Source: Pseudomonas mendocina (GTDB lineage: Bacteria > Pseudomonadota > Gammaproteobacteria > Pseudomonadales > Pseudomonadaceae). From it: a DNA stretch of 64,000 bases. Under the pieces are notes generated by a model that worked only from the letters and a program-made list of their open reading frames with translations, did not search any database and was not told the DNA's origin. A program made the translations under genes and the position numbers. This document shows positions 16,058-23,116 of the stretch, in pieces. The stretch covers positions 4,836,001 through 4,900,000 of the forward strand of contig NZ_CP027657.1 in NCBI RefSeq assembly GCF_003008615.1. The letters are read 5' to 3'. Position 1 is the first letter of the stretch, and the number at the start of each line of letters is the position of its first letter.

Positions 16058-16426
16058 TTAAGCCTTGGCCGCGTCCGGCTGGGTGCCGGTCGGCTTGGCT
16101 TGTTGTTGGGCGGCATGCTGAGGCGCGGGCTTGCTGGCCTGAGCAGGCTTGGCCGACTCGACGTGCAGGACGATGAACTTGCCCGCGTTCTTGGAGCCCC
16201 GGTCGATTTCCACCGTGACGCGGACGGTCTCCAGCACATCGAGGCCTTTGCAGGACGCCCAGACTTCGTCCAGGGAGCCTTCTGCTACCTGCATCGAGAG
16301 CAGGGAGACGCCCAGATCCTTTTCGCCGTCCGGTTCGTCGCCCAGGTACAGCTTCACCAGATCCACGTTGTCGAACTTCACGCGCTCAGCGCTGATGAAT
16401 GCCAGTTCCATAGTGGTGCGTGCCAT
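16058..16426 (-). CDS. Phage single-stranded DNA-binding protein (pV-like)
   Basis: 122 aa. The N-terminal about 90 residues form the OB-like domain (VKFDNVDLVKLYLGDE...VLETVRVTVEIDRG), followed by a flexible Ala/Gln/Pro-rich tail. In position and composition it matches the Pf1 gene V protein (144 aa in Pf1; Pf4 PA0720), which coats progeny ssDNA before assembly. Slightly shorter than Pf1's because of the tail. Confidence 0.88.
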   Translation of the reverse strand: MARTTMELAFISAERVKFDNVDLVKLYLGDEPDGEKDLGVSLLSMQVAEGSLDEVWASCKGLDVLETVRVTVEIDRGSKNAGKFIVLHVESAKPAQASKPAPQHAAQQQAKPTGTQPDAAKA

Positions 16427-16677
16427 GTGTGTTTCCTCGCTTAGTTGCGCGTTAGTGCGCGGGTTTGCCTTTCAGCAGGCCGAGCGAGTCCACACGGGCA
16501 AACTTCGCGTTTTTGCCCAGGTGGTTTTCTCGACTTGCCGAGGTTTTCAGTTAGCGCCGCTGGTGTAGCGGGTTTGGTTCAACACCAAGGGCTTTGCCCT
16601 TGTAATCCCACTCTTGCCGCCGAGGGCTCGGGAGCGCGGGGCGGTGAAGCTGCCCCACACTCACGAGCGGAGGCTAT
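16427..16677 (-). other. Intergenic region upstream of the ssDNA-binding gene, no gene called
   Basis: 251 bp. Short minus-strand reading frames occur (one ends LLKGKPAH before a stop near 16455) but none has a convincing start and ribosome-binding site. Likely leader/promoter DNA for the structural gene block. Confidence 0.4.
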
Positions 16678-16989
16678 TTAAGGTGGTGGGTGTTCAAGGG
16701 TGCGCTCCGCCCGTGCCTCCGTTTGACCGAACGGTGGAGCGTGTTCGGACAAGCCGGGGGCGCGGCCCTTGACCTGTTCAACATCGGCGGCGTTGGCCGG
16801 ATCGCTGGGGGCGCACTGGTGAACGACCTTGGTCATTGCCTGATAGAAGTAGCCGTCTACCGTCTCCAGCAACGAAACTGCTTGCCACGTGCCGAACACG
16901 CAGCCCACAGCAAAACCGATAAAGCCCCAAGGCGCGGAATGCCAGAGCAGGGCGACCAGATAGCGGCCGACACGGAAAGAGACAGTCAT
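16678..16989 (-). CDS. Phage membrane protein, unknown function
   Basis: 103 aa; hydrophobic N-terminal third (YLVALLWHSAPWGFIGFAVG) as one or two membrane segments, then a hydrophilic Pro-rich tail. AGGAGGGG precedes the ATG at 16989, which overlaps the upstream gene's stop by ATGA. No family recognised; part of the early Pf-like block. Confidence 0.7.
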   Translation of the reverse strand: MTVSFRVGRYLVALLWHSAPWGFIGFAVGCVFGTWQAVSLLETVDGYFYQAMTKVVHQCAPSDPANAADVEQVKGRAPGLSEHAPPFGQTEARAERTLEHPPP

Positions 16990-17186
16990 GACTGCGCCCC
17001 CTCCTGCTGCTTATCGACGACCGGATAGACGCGAATTAGCCAGTCCCGCAACTTGATGGCGTCCTCATCGCAAATGTTTACGTAATGAGAGCCGCCAATT
17101 ACTTCGAAGAAGATTCCGTGGGGAGCATCCACCGAAACCTTGAGGCAGTTATCAATAAGCGACGGCTTGCTATTAAACGTTGTCAT
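16986..17186 (-). CDS. Small phage protein, unknown function
   Basis: 66 aa, soluble, acidic; MTTFNSKPSLIDNCLKV. Its stop overlaps the next gene's start (ATGA), which supports genuine coupled translation. Not recognised. Confidence 0.65.
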   Translation of the reverse strand: MTTFNSKPSLIDNCLKVSVDAPHGIFFEVIGGSHYVNICDEDAIKLRDWLIRVYPVVDKQQEGAQS

Positions 17187-17962
17187 GCGTTCACCCCTCC
17201 AATTCGAACGGTTCGCGCAGGGGCACGAAGGGCGTGGGTTTGCCGGTGTCGCTCACAACGCTCCAATACTTCTCCGGTCGGGACGGTGGCGTGTGTTTCT
17301 CGCAGGTAAAGGCCGGCGTAACGTGGTTGCGACCATTTACCTTTGACCATTGCGCGGGGCGGCACTCGGTGCATGGTGTGAATCGGGAGGTATCCGAGCT
17401 CGATGATGTGGGGAGCGACTCCCAGTTTCTTTTCACGTAGCACACAGAGCAGTCGCAGTTGTCGGCGTGCGGGTGCCGGTGAAAGGCGAACGTCTTGCCC
17501 CGTGGATTCCGGGCAAAGCAGCCCTGGCAGCCGCATTCCTTGGGATGCAGTGGGTGCTGGAGATACTGCGCAGGATCGATCATTGGTCGAGCCCTGCGCT
17601 TGGGGCTTTACATGTACGGGATCTACAACGTAATAACCAGGCAGATGAATCACTCCAGTCGTTGATTCAGCAGCAAGAGCAGCCTTGTGGCGCTTGAACC
17701 ACACCGAAGTCGGCATGTATGGCCCGGCGTTACGCTCGTCAGGGAATCGCAGATCAGGAGAATGGTTAAGTGCGTTGTGGGCGAGAATCTCAAGCCGACC
17801 AACCTGCGCAACGCTCAGGAAGCCTTCACCCTGGCTACGAGAAATGAGCGAGCGAACCTCATACCAGGCGACGCTAGGCGAATCACCGGCCAGGCGCAGA
17901 TCAGAGAGCGCACAGAGCAGGCGCCAGAGGAAGTTTTGATAGTCCATGACTGGCTTGCTCAC
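17183..17962 (-). CDS. Phage protein with long 3' overlap; unknown function
   Basis: 259 aa from GTG 17962 (GTGA overlap with the preceding small HTH gene), or from ATG 17947. The first about 130 residues (DYQNFLWRLLCALSDLRLAG ...) look like a normal helical protein. The part downstream of about 17583 is rich in Arg and His and reads as a shadow of the Cys-rich ORF 17191-17583 in another frame, so either the two genes truly overlap for about 390 bp, or the first once ended near 17580 and lost its stop. Not recognised. Confidence 0.55.
   Translation of the reverse strand: MSKPVMDYQNFLWRLLCALSDLRLAGDSPSVAWYEVRSLISRSQGEGFLSVAQVGRLEILAHNALNHSPDLRFPDERNAGPYMPTSVWFKRHKAALAAESTTGVIHLPGYYVVDPVHVKPQAQGSTNDRSCAVSPAPTASQGMRLPGLLCPESTGQDVRLSPAPARRQLRLLCVLREKKLGVAPHIIELGYLPIHTMHRVPPRAMVKGKWSQPRYAGLYLRETHATVPTGEVLERCERHRQTHALRAPARTVRIGGVNA
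17191..17583 (-). CDS. Cys/His-rich putative zinc-binding phage protein
   Basis: 130 aa with ordered Cys/His motifs: CGCQGC (residues 17-22), HRHPHADNCDCSVC (35-48), CTEC (71-74) and FTCEKH. This is a likely multi-zinc protein and the better coding candidate of the two overlapping frames here. The ATG at 17583 overlaps the preceding frame. No family recognised. Confidence 0.6.
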   Translation of the reverse strand: MIDPAQYLQHPLHPKECGCQGCFARNPRGKTFAFHRHPHADNCDCSVCYVKRNWESLPTSSSSDTSRFTPCTECRPAQWSKVNGRNHVTPAFTCEKHTPPSRPEKYWSVVSDTGKPTPFVPLREPFELEG

Positions 17963-18108
17963 TGGTTCACCCCCAGAAACAGCACCACGCGGGTTTTGCC
18001 GAGCTTCACGCTGTCGACGGCACCGGTCTTGATCCACTGCGCGACCTGCTCGACGGGAACACCGGCCAGGGCGGCGAAGGCGGCTTGCGTATAGAAGGGA
18101 GGATTCAT
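17959..18108 (-). CDS. Small HTH (MerR/excisionase-like) phage protein
   Basis: 49 aa, too short for usual ORF cut-offs. MNPPFYTQAAFAALAGVPVE then QWIKTGAVDSVKLGKTRVV has the helix-turn-helix plus wing pattern of AlpA/excisionase-like proteins. Starts in an ATGA overlap with the upstream 71-aa gene and ends in a GTGA overlap with the next, so it is translationally coupled on both sides. Confidence 0.75.
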   Translation of the reverse strand: MNPPFYTQAAFAALAGVPVEQVAQWIKTGAVDSVKLGKTRVVLFLGVNQ

Positions 18109-18320
18109 GCCGTCCACTCCTGTTCCAGCAGCCAGGTGCGGAGCAGGGCGCTGTTGACCATGCGGCGCTTGCCTAGCTTTACGGTGGGGAGAACGCCTTT
18201 CATTGCCCAGGCACGCGCGGTGCCGTAGGTCAGGCCGTTGCGGTCGGCCCAGGACTCGACGGTTTCCACGTCCTGTTGCGGGCCTATCAGCTTCGAAGGT
18301 TCCAGCTCTTCCAGTTCCAT
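18105..18320 (-). CDS. Excisionase/AlpA-like DNA-binding protein
   Basis: 71 aa; ESWADRNGLTYGTARAWAMKGVLPTVKLGKRRMVNSALL is a MerR-like HTH with wing (LPTVKLGKRR). First gene of the phage minus-strand operon, directly facing the repressor-like gene across an operator region. In Pf4 the excisionase XisF4 occupies an equivalent early position and also activates the lytic operon; the same dual role is a reasonable inference. Confidence 0.75.
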   Translation of the reverse strand: MELEELEPSKLIGPQQDVETVESWADRNGLTYGTARAWAMKGVLPTVKLGKRRMVNSALLRTWLLEQEWTA

Positions 18321-18363
18321 GCTCGTTCCGTCACTATTCGTGTGGTTTTACACAAAACGTGTA

Positions 18364-18430
18364 ATAAATAATTCATCAGTGCAGGGGCATGATGGCCTTT
18401 GATGAATTATTTATCAATAAATTATTCATC
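18364..18430. promoter_or_regulatory. Operator region of the lysogeny switch: three related 14-bp half-sites
   Basis: GATGAATTATTTAT (18401-18414) and ATAAATTATTCATC (18417-18430) form a 30-bp palindrome with one mismatch; a third half-site ATAAATAATTCATC lies at 18364-18377 and is an exact reverse complement of the first. They occupy the AT-rich gap between the divergent HTH gene (18320) and repressor-like gene (18451). Confidence 0.75.
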
Positions 18431-18450
18431 ATTTATAAGAGCTTTTTGGA

Positions 18451-18720
18451 ATGATCGAGGAAAGGCTTAGAACCCTAGTGAGGCACATAGGGGCCACGAA
18501 GCTGGCTGAGGCCACTACGATCAAGGAACGCCAGCGGTGGCAGACTGTGGCGACCAATCGGAAGGTGAAGACCCGGATCGAGGATCTAGAGGAGCTTCTG
18601 AAGGTATTTCCTCAATACGAGTTGTGGTTGTGGAGGGGAGAGGTAGACCCTGCAAAAGGCCAGGTGTCACCTGGCTACGAAGAGGCCGATTCAAACTTGC
18701 CCGATCAAAGCGCGGGATAG
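18451..18720 (+). CDS. Repressor-like small DNA-binding protein of the prophage
   Basis: 89 aa; MIEERLRTLVRHIGATKLAEATTIKERQRWQTVATNRK resembles an HTH (helix LVRHIGATKLAEA, recognition helix around RQRWQTVATN) followed by a helical dimerisation region ending DLEELLKVFPQYELWLWRGE. Divergent to the lytic operon and next to palindromic sites, the expected place for the immunity (C-type) repressor of a Pf-like phage. Role inferred from position. Confidence 0.7.
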   Translation: MIEERLRTLVRHIGATKLAEATTIKERQRWQTVATNRKVKTRIEDLEELLKVFPQYELWLWRGEVDPAKGQVSPGYEEADSNLPDQSAG

Positions 18721-18778
18721 CGATCACAACGGAAATAGCTAGGCGCTGGTACGCCCGAAAAATTTAGCTGGAGATTTT

Positions 18779-20380
18779 ATGAGCAAGGATATTGATAAGG
18801 CTGCATCTGAAAGTATATGTCTTGAAGATCTTATGGAGGCTCTTTCATATTATGTTCCTACCGGGACGGCTGAGGGGGAGCGGTACATACTGCAGGAAGC
18901 ATTTGTTCAGACGCATGAGTATGCAGACATTATTGCGCCTCCTATTGGAAGCCCAAGGCTGCTGATAGGGAAGAAAGGCTCTGGAAAGAGTGCTATTTTA
19001 GACTTTACCATGCGCTTTTTAACTGATGCAAAAATACCAGGCCTGCTAATAAAGCCATTAAATCTCGATCTATCCTCTATGAAAGAAAATGGATCGTCGG
19101 GGGAGCTGACAAGAGTTGCATATGAGCAACTGATGCAGTCTATTGCTGTTGCGATAGGTCAGCAGCTCCCCATGATGGTCGATGAATCAAATAGAGTACT
19201 ACTTGAAGCGGCAGTAAATTCAGGTGTGCGGGAAGTGGATTTTGTTTCTAAATTTACGCGCGCACTCAATTCTTTTTCAAAGCCGTTCACTGGCTATGAT
19301 TTTTCTAAATTGCTCCCTTCTTCGATGCCCGCCAGCCGTTTAAGACTGGAGAGAGCTGTTCGTCGAAATATAGATGCTTCGGGTTCCGCATTTTATGTGC
19401 TTCTTGATGACACTGATCAGGTTGCAAACCCTGGTACGAAAAATCACCTAAATAGAATATGGGCTTGCATTCTTGCAGCTCGTGAAATAACGCAACAGAA
19501 TAATAAAATTAGGTTTGTAATATCTTTGAGGGATGAGGTTTGGCGTTCCCTAGAGAAAGAAGGTACCGCGCAGAGAGATCAAATAGATCACTTTTTACCA
19601 TTGGTTTACAGGCTAAATCCAAGTTTAGATCATGTGCAGCGCATTATAGAAAAAAGACTAATACTTGCTGCCGCACGTGCGGGATTTGAGTCAGAACTTC
19701 CGCATTATGAACTATTTTTTGAGGGTGATAGCCCTAGAATGCCAAATAGTGAAAAATTAAGTAGCTGGCCCGATATTATTAGGTCTCGATCAAGAGAAAG
19801 ACCACGTGATGCTGTCCAGTTTGTAGGGCAAATGGTTAGCGTTGCATTGGAAGGCGAGGCAAAAAAAATCGATGACAATATTTTGTCGAGAATTATGCCG
19901 AACTATTCTCGGGAAAGAGCCGGACTGGTTGCAGGGGAGTATGGAGCTGAATGCCCAGAGCTTCTTACGGTTATTCGGTCATTTTCAAAGGTAAATTATG
20001 CGCATGGATCATTTTTGGCCGACTCTGAAACAATCCGGAAACACCTGAGTGCAATTCAAGGCGCTTTAACAATAACCATAAACGGGATTGCGCTAAAATC
20101 GGGCTCTGATGATGATGTATTCAAGATATGGTCACTTCTTTTTGAGGCCGGCTTTTTCTATCCCCGCGTTTCAGATAATAGAGAGAAAGATGGGTATCGA
20201 TTTGTGCTTCCAAGCGATGAGCCTGATCTGGTATGCAAGAAAAGGTGGAATGATATCCAGCAAGCGTTGTGGGAGGTGCATCCGGTATTTAGGGATTTCT
20301 TGATTGAGGATCAGAAAGAGCATGCTGCTCGCTTTGGCCTTCCAGTTAAGCCCAAAAAACCTAGGAAGGGTTTTCGTTAG
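18779..20380 (+). CDS. P-loop ATPase (Sll1717-like family), prophage cargo
   Basis: 533 aa. Walker A GKKGSGKS at residues 64-71 and a Walker B-like FYVLLDDTDQ near 206-215, with a sensor-like FVISLRDEVW after it, mark an AAA/STAND-type ATPase; the N-terminal lead and the long helical C-terminal part resemble the Sll1717 family of P-loop ATPases. AT-rich codon use, unlike the phage core, shows separate origin. It follows the repressor gene by 58 bp, same strand, and precedes three membrane-protein genes. Homologues are often found in defence-gene contexts (general knowledge), so an anti-phage or superinfection role is inferred; no toxic effector domain is recognised in it. Confidence 0.8.
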   Translation: MSKDIDKAASESICLEDLMEALSYYVPTGTAEGERYILQEAFVQTHEYADIIAPPIGSPRLLIGKKGSGKSAILDFTMRFLTDAKIPGLLIKPLNLDLSSMKENGSSGELTRVAYEQLMQSIAVAIGQQLPMMVDESNRVLLEAAVNSGVREVDFVSKFTRALNSFSKPFTGYDFSKLLPSSMPASRLRLERAVRRNIDASGSAFYVLLDDTDQVANPGTKNHLNRIWACILAAREITQQNNKIRFVISLRDEVWRSLEKEGTAQRDQIDHFLPLVYRLNPSLDHVQRIIEKRLILAAARAGFESELPHYELFFEGDSPRMPNSEKLSSWPDIIRSRSRERPRDAVQFVGQMVSVALEGEAKKIDDNILSRIMPNYSRERAGLVAGEYGAECPELLTVIRSFSKVNYAHGSFLADSETIRKHLSAIQGALTITINGIALKSGSDDDVFKIWSLLFEAGFFYPRVSDNREKDGYRFVLPSDEPDLVCKKRWNDIQQALWEVHPVFRDFLIEDQKEHAARFGLPVKPKKPRKGFR

Positions 20381-20438
20381 ATTAGATATAGAAGCTCGAC
20401 AAGGCATATTTATTTTCTGATGCATGCAAGGATGCAAT

Positions 20439-20654
20439 ATGAAATCCGACTGTGAAGACGCACCAGACTATCTACGCAACAAGAAAAAGCCCGGCCCATG
20501 GCGAATGGTGGCCATCCTGGGCGTGGGTTCCGCGATTACCTGGGGCGTGATCGCGATGTTTGCCAAGCCAATCGTGATCGACGTTGATCAGCTCAAGCAG
20601 GCGATCCACGTAGACGGCAAACCGCTACCGGGCAGACAAATCAGTTTTACCTAA
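20439..20654 (+). CDS. Small membrane protein, paralogous N-terminus with the next gene
   Basis: 71 aa from ATG 20439. N-terminal MKSDCEDAPDYLRNKKKPG, one membrane helix (VAILGVGSAITWGVIAMFA), short periplasmic tail. The opening MKxDxxDAP...K pattern and the following helix are repeated in the gene that starts 16 bp after its stop, indicating an old tandem duplication. Not recognised. Confidence 0.65.
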   Translation: MKSDCEDAPDYLRNKKKPGPWRMVAILGVGSAITWGVIAMFAKPIVIDVDQLKQAIHVDGKPLPGRQISFT

Positions 20655-20669
20655 GTGCAAGGAGGCATG

Positions 20670-21362
20670 ATGAAAGCCGACTGGGATGATGCACCTCGCC
20701 ATATGCAATCAAAAGGCAAGGGCACGGATATAGCGAGATGGATATTTTCTGGCCTGGCTGGCTGTGCAATTACCTTTGGTATCTTGTATTTCGCTAGCGG
20801 GAACCTGAATGGCGGGCTATTCAAGTCTAAGCCTGTGCCTACTGAGCCTGAATCCTACTCTCGCTACGAACCGCTGGAAGAGATTGCTCCCCCGCAAAAG
20901 ACCTCAGAGCAAATATTCTGGGAGAACGTCGAGGCTGACAACCGCAGGCAGGCGGCTTTGAATGCAGAGAAACAGAACGTATTCAATGACAATAATTACC
21001 AGCCCAAGCGAGTAGAAAACACCTATAGCCCGCCGACTTACCAGCAGGCTGCCTCCAGTCAATCACAAACAACCCGCGTTCAACGAGAGCGTGACGGCTA
21101 CTGGATTGACAAGTGGAGCGGCGGTGCACGGTACTACGCCGAGTGGGAAATCGTGAACAACTACATCGAAGGCACCAGCGTATGCGCCAACCATCGCCGG
21201 GGTTCCATCGACTATCGCGAGTGCCGCAAGGGCGCGAAACAGTTCTTCAAAGAACAATGTAAAGGCTGGAGCGGGCGCTACAGAAGTGACCGTAAAGCCT
21301 GGAGCGACCGCATGAAGCAGCGCTATTGCTCAGCGGCTAGCAACTTTAATCCGATGGGATAG
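20670..21362 (+). CDS. Membrane-anchored protein with Cys-containing C-terminal domain
   Basis: 230 aa from ATG 20670, 4 nt after AAGGAGG (ATG 20667 is also possible). MKADWDDAPRHMQSKGKG, one membrane helix (IFSGLAGCAITFGILYFA), a Pro/Gln-rich linker, then a C-terminal domain of about 95 residues (YWIDKWSGGARYYAEWEIVNN onward) with four Cys that could pair in the periplasm. No family recognised. Codon use is nearer the core than that of the ATPase gene. Confidence 0.7.
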   Translation: MKADWDDAPRHMQSKGKGTDIARWIFSGLAGCAITFGILYFASGNLNGGLFKSKPVPTEPESYSRYEPLEEIAPPQKTSEQIFWENVEADNRRQAALNAEKQNVFNDNNYQPKRVENTYSPPTYQQAASSQSQTTRVQRERDGYWIDKWSGGARYYAEWEIVNNYIEGTSVCANHRRGSIDYRECRKGAKQFFKEQCKGWSGRYRSDRKAWSDRMKQRYCSAASNFNPMG

Positions 21363-21366
21363 CTTA

Positions 21367-22065
21367 ATGTTGATATTTGGGTGTGTTTTAACTGCTGTAT
21401 GGTTGGTAGGGTTGGGGGTGGCTGTTTATTTGAATATAGATAAAGCCGCGTCAATGGAGTTGAATTCGTGGGGGGATTTTTTAGCAGGTGGATTTGCCCC
21501 TCTAGCATTCTTTTGGTTGGTTATAGGTTATTTTCAGCAGGGTAGAGAATTAAAACTAAGCACTAAGGCTTTAGAGAAGCAAGAAGAAGCCTTGAAGTTA
21601 CAGGTTGAGGAGCTAAGGTCGTCTGTTGAACAACAAAAGGAACTGGTCAAGGCTGCTAGGGAAGAGATGGAAATGACTAGATCCGAAATTGAGCGCGAGA
21701 GAATAAAGGATAAGTTGAATGCTCAGCCATATCCAGAAATGTCCCAGACAGGGATGGATGAGCATTTAGGAGTTGTTAAGTATGTTGTTCAGTTGGCTAA
21801 CTCTGGCGCAGGAGTTACTAATGTGGAACTTGTGGAGAAAAATCTGGAGTGTGACGTGGTTCTATCTCAGGATCATAGAACTATGCGATGGGCAAAGGGG
21901 ATGGACATAAGGTTTGACTTTAGTCTTCCTGTTGAGAGCAGGCTTAAGCCGAGTGAGAGATATGCGTTCGTTATCTCATTTACGGATGCTTTAGGGGATA
22001 AGGAGCAGTTGCAGTTGAACTTTGTAGTGAATAATGGTGGTAGGTTCATTCATTCTAAGTTTTAA
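21367..22065 (+). CDS. Membrane protein with coiled coil and C-terminal beta-rich domain
   Basis: 232 aa. Two N-terminal membrane helices (about residues 2-22 and 38-57), a strong coiled coil at about 62-118 (LEKQEEALKLQVEELRSS...), then a hydrophilic domain of about 110 residues. Strongly AT-rich. It starts 4 bp after the preceding stop, so it is coupled with it. The layout (2 TM, coiled coil, cytoplasmic sensor-like domain) resembles uncharacterised membrane proteins found beside defence ATPases, but no family is recognised. Confidence 0.7.
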   Translation: MLIFGCVLTAVWLVGLGVAVYLNIDKAASMELNSWGDFLAGGFAPLAFFWLVIGYFQQGRELKLSTKALEKQEEALKLQVEELRSSVEQQKELVKAAREEMEMTRSEIERERIKDKLNAQPYPEMSQTGMDEHLGVVKYVVQLANSGAGVTNVELVEKNLECDVVLSQDHRTMRWAKGMDIRFDFSLPVESRLKPSERYAFVISFTDALGDKEQLQLNFVVNNGGRFIHSKF

Positions 22066-22151
22066 ATAATTCGCCAGTCGAGGCTAAAAACTTTTAGCTG
22101 GTGGGGTGGGTGTTTTCATTTTCATGTAAGTAAGTCTGCATGGGTTGGGCG

Positions 22152-22469
22152 CTATGCGCTGAGCCAACTTGGAATATCTTTCATATCATGCAAAACACGC
22201 CAAACATCAATATGACTTTCTTGCTCGACATAGAACACAAGGTAGGGATAGCGCCGGAGTGGCCATGAGCGTAGGCCGGGCAGATCCAGTTCGTGCGCGT
22301 AGCGAGTCGAACCGGAAGCGGGGTGGCGGCTGATCTGCTTGTAAGCACGCTCCAGGGCGTCAACGAAGCCTAGCGCGGCTTTCTCGGCCTGTTCTTCGAG
22401 GTAGTAGGTAATGGCGTTGTCTACGTCTCGGGTAGCTAGCTCACGTGGGATGATGGGTTTTTGCTTCAT
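22152..22469 (-). CDS. parE: ParE-type toxin (RelE/ParE superfamily)
   Basis: 105 aa; the pattern EQAEKAALGFVDALERAYKQISRHPASGSTRYAH then LPGLRSWPLRRYPYLVFYVEQ is the ParE core, ending in the usual IDVWRVLHDMKD. ParE toxins poison DNA gyrase. Overlaps the antitoxin gene by ATGA. In Pf phages a ParE/ParD-like pair (PfiT/PfiA) stabilises the prophage, and this pair may do the same. Confidence 0.92.
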   Translation of the reverse strand: MKQKPIIPRELATRDVDNAITYYLEEQAEKAALGFVDALERAYKQISRHPASGSTRYAHELDLPGLRSWPLRRYPYLVFYVEQESHIDVWRVLHDMKDIPSWLSA

Positions 22470-22702
22470 CCTTGAGCGTTCCGCACGCGAGCACGGAGCG
22501 ATTCGAAGTAGTCAGCATCGGCAGGGACGGCGGGAGCGGATGCAGCACCAGCAAGCAGCAGGCCACGCAGGTGTTGGCGGTCTTGATCCTTACGAATCAG
22601 TTCGCGGACGTATTCGCTGCTGGTGCCGTAACCGCGCTGGTTTACTTGCTCATCAACGAAGCTTTTGAGAGTGTCCGGCAGGGAGATATTCATGGTGCTC
22701 AT
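22466..22702 (-). CDS. parD: ParD-type antitoxin (ribbon-helix-helix)
   Basis: 78 aa; MNISLPDTLKSFVDEQVNQRGYGTSSEYVRELIRKDQ is the ParD ribbon-helix-helix with the C-terminal toxin-binding tail. First gene of the pair and probable autorepressor. Start MSTMNIS at 22702; MNIS at 22693 is possible. Confidence 0.92.
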   Translation of the reverse strand: MSTMNISLPDTLKSFVDEQVNQRGYGTSSEYVRELIRKDQDRQHLRGLLLAGAASAPAVPADADYFESLRARVRNAQG

Positions 22703-22789
22703 TGGGCGTGCCTCTTGCCAAATTTTGCCAAATTCTACACCCGTTGGCTTGGTTCATGGAATGATGGCCGTTCATGTGCAGAGGTGCCT

Positions 22790-22993
22790 ATGAAGTGTCC
22801 TGTTTGCGGTAGCGCGGATCTGGTGCGGGAAAAGCGAGATATGCCGTTCACCTACAGGGAGCAGACAACGGTTATCACCGAGGTCGGCGCCGACTGGTGC
22901 AATGCTTGCGGGGAGGCATTGACTGACCCGGAGCAGAGCGAAAGGGTGATGGCTGCGATTAAGCGTTTTCGGCTACAGGTCGATGCAGGCTAG
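22790..22993 (+). CDS. MqsA/YgiT-type zinc-finger protein lacking the HTH domain
   Basis: 67 aa. MKCPVCGSADLVREKRDMPFTYREQTTVI and DWCNACGEALTDPEQSERVM carry the two CxxC pairs of the MqsA N-terminal zinc domain. MqsA proteins are about 130 aa and continue into an HTH; here the frame stops right after RFRLQVDAG, 7 bp before the phage end repeat. No MqsR partner is adjacent. Either a remnant cut by phage-end recombination or a stand-alone small zinc protein. Confidence 0.75.
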   Translation: MKCPVCGSADLVREKRDMPFTYREQTTVITEVGADWCNACGEALTDPEQSERVMAAIKRFRLQVDAG

Positions 22994-22999
22994 GCCGCT

Positions 23000-23023
23000 C
23001 AGGTGTCGAAAAAGTGTCGAAAT
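23000..23023 (+). repeat. 24-bp phage end repeat, right copy (candidate integrase arm site)
   Basis: Identical to 8995-9018; 93 bp inside attR. Together they would flank the core in attP on both sides. Confidence 0.7.
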
Positions 23024-23116
23024 CATAGAGCCGAATAGCGACGAATCGAGCCGGTGAGGGGAGCGGAAAGCCCGTATTGAGCGGGTTTGGCACGGACTGA
23101 CACGCTACCGAAACGG

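Noticed and set aside
22472..22789. 5' extension of the MqsA-like ORF over parD
   Set aside because: Antisense to parD; the zinc-finger start at 22790 is the family-like N-terminus.
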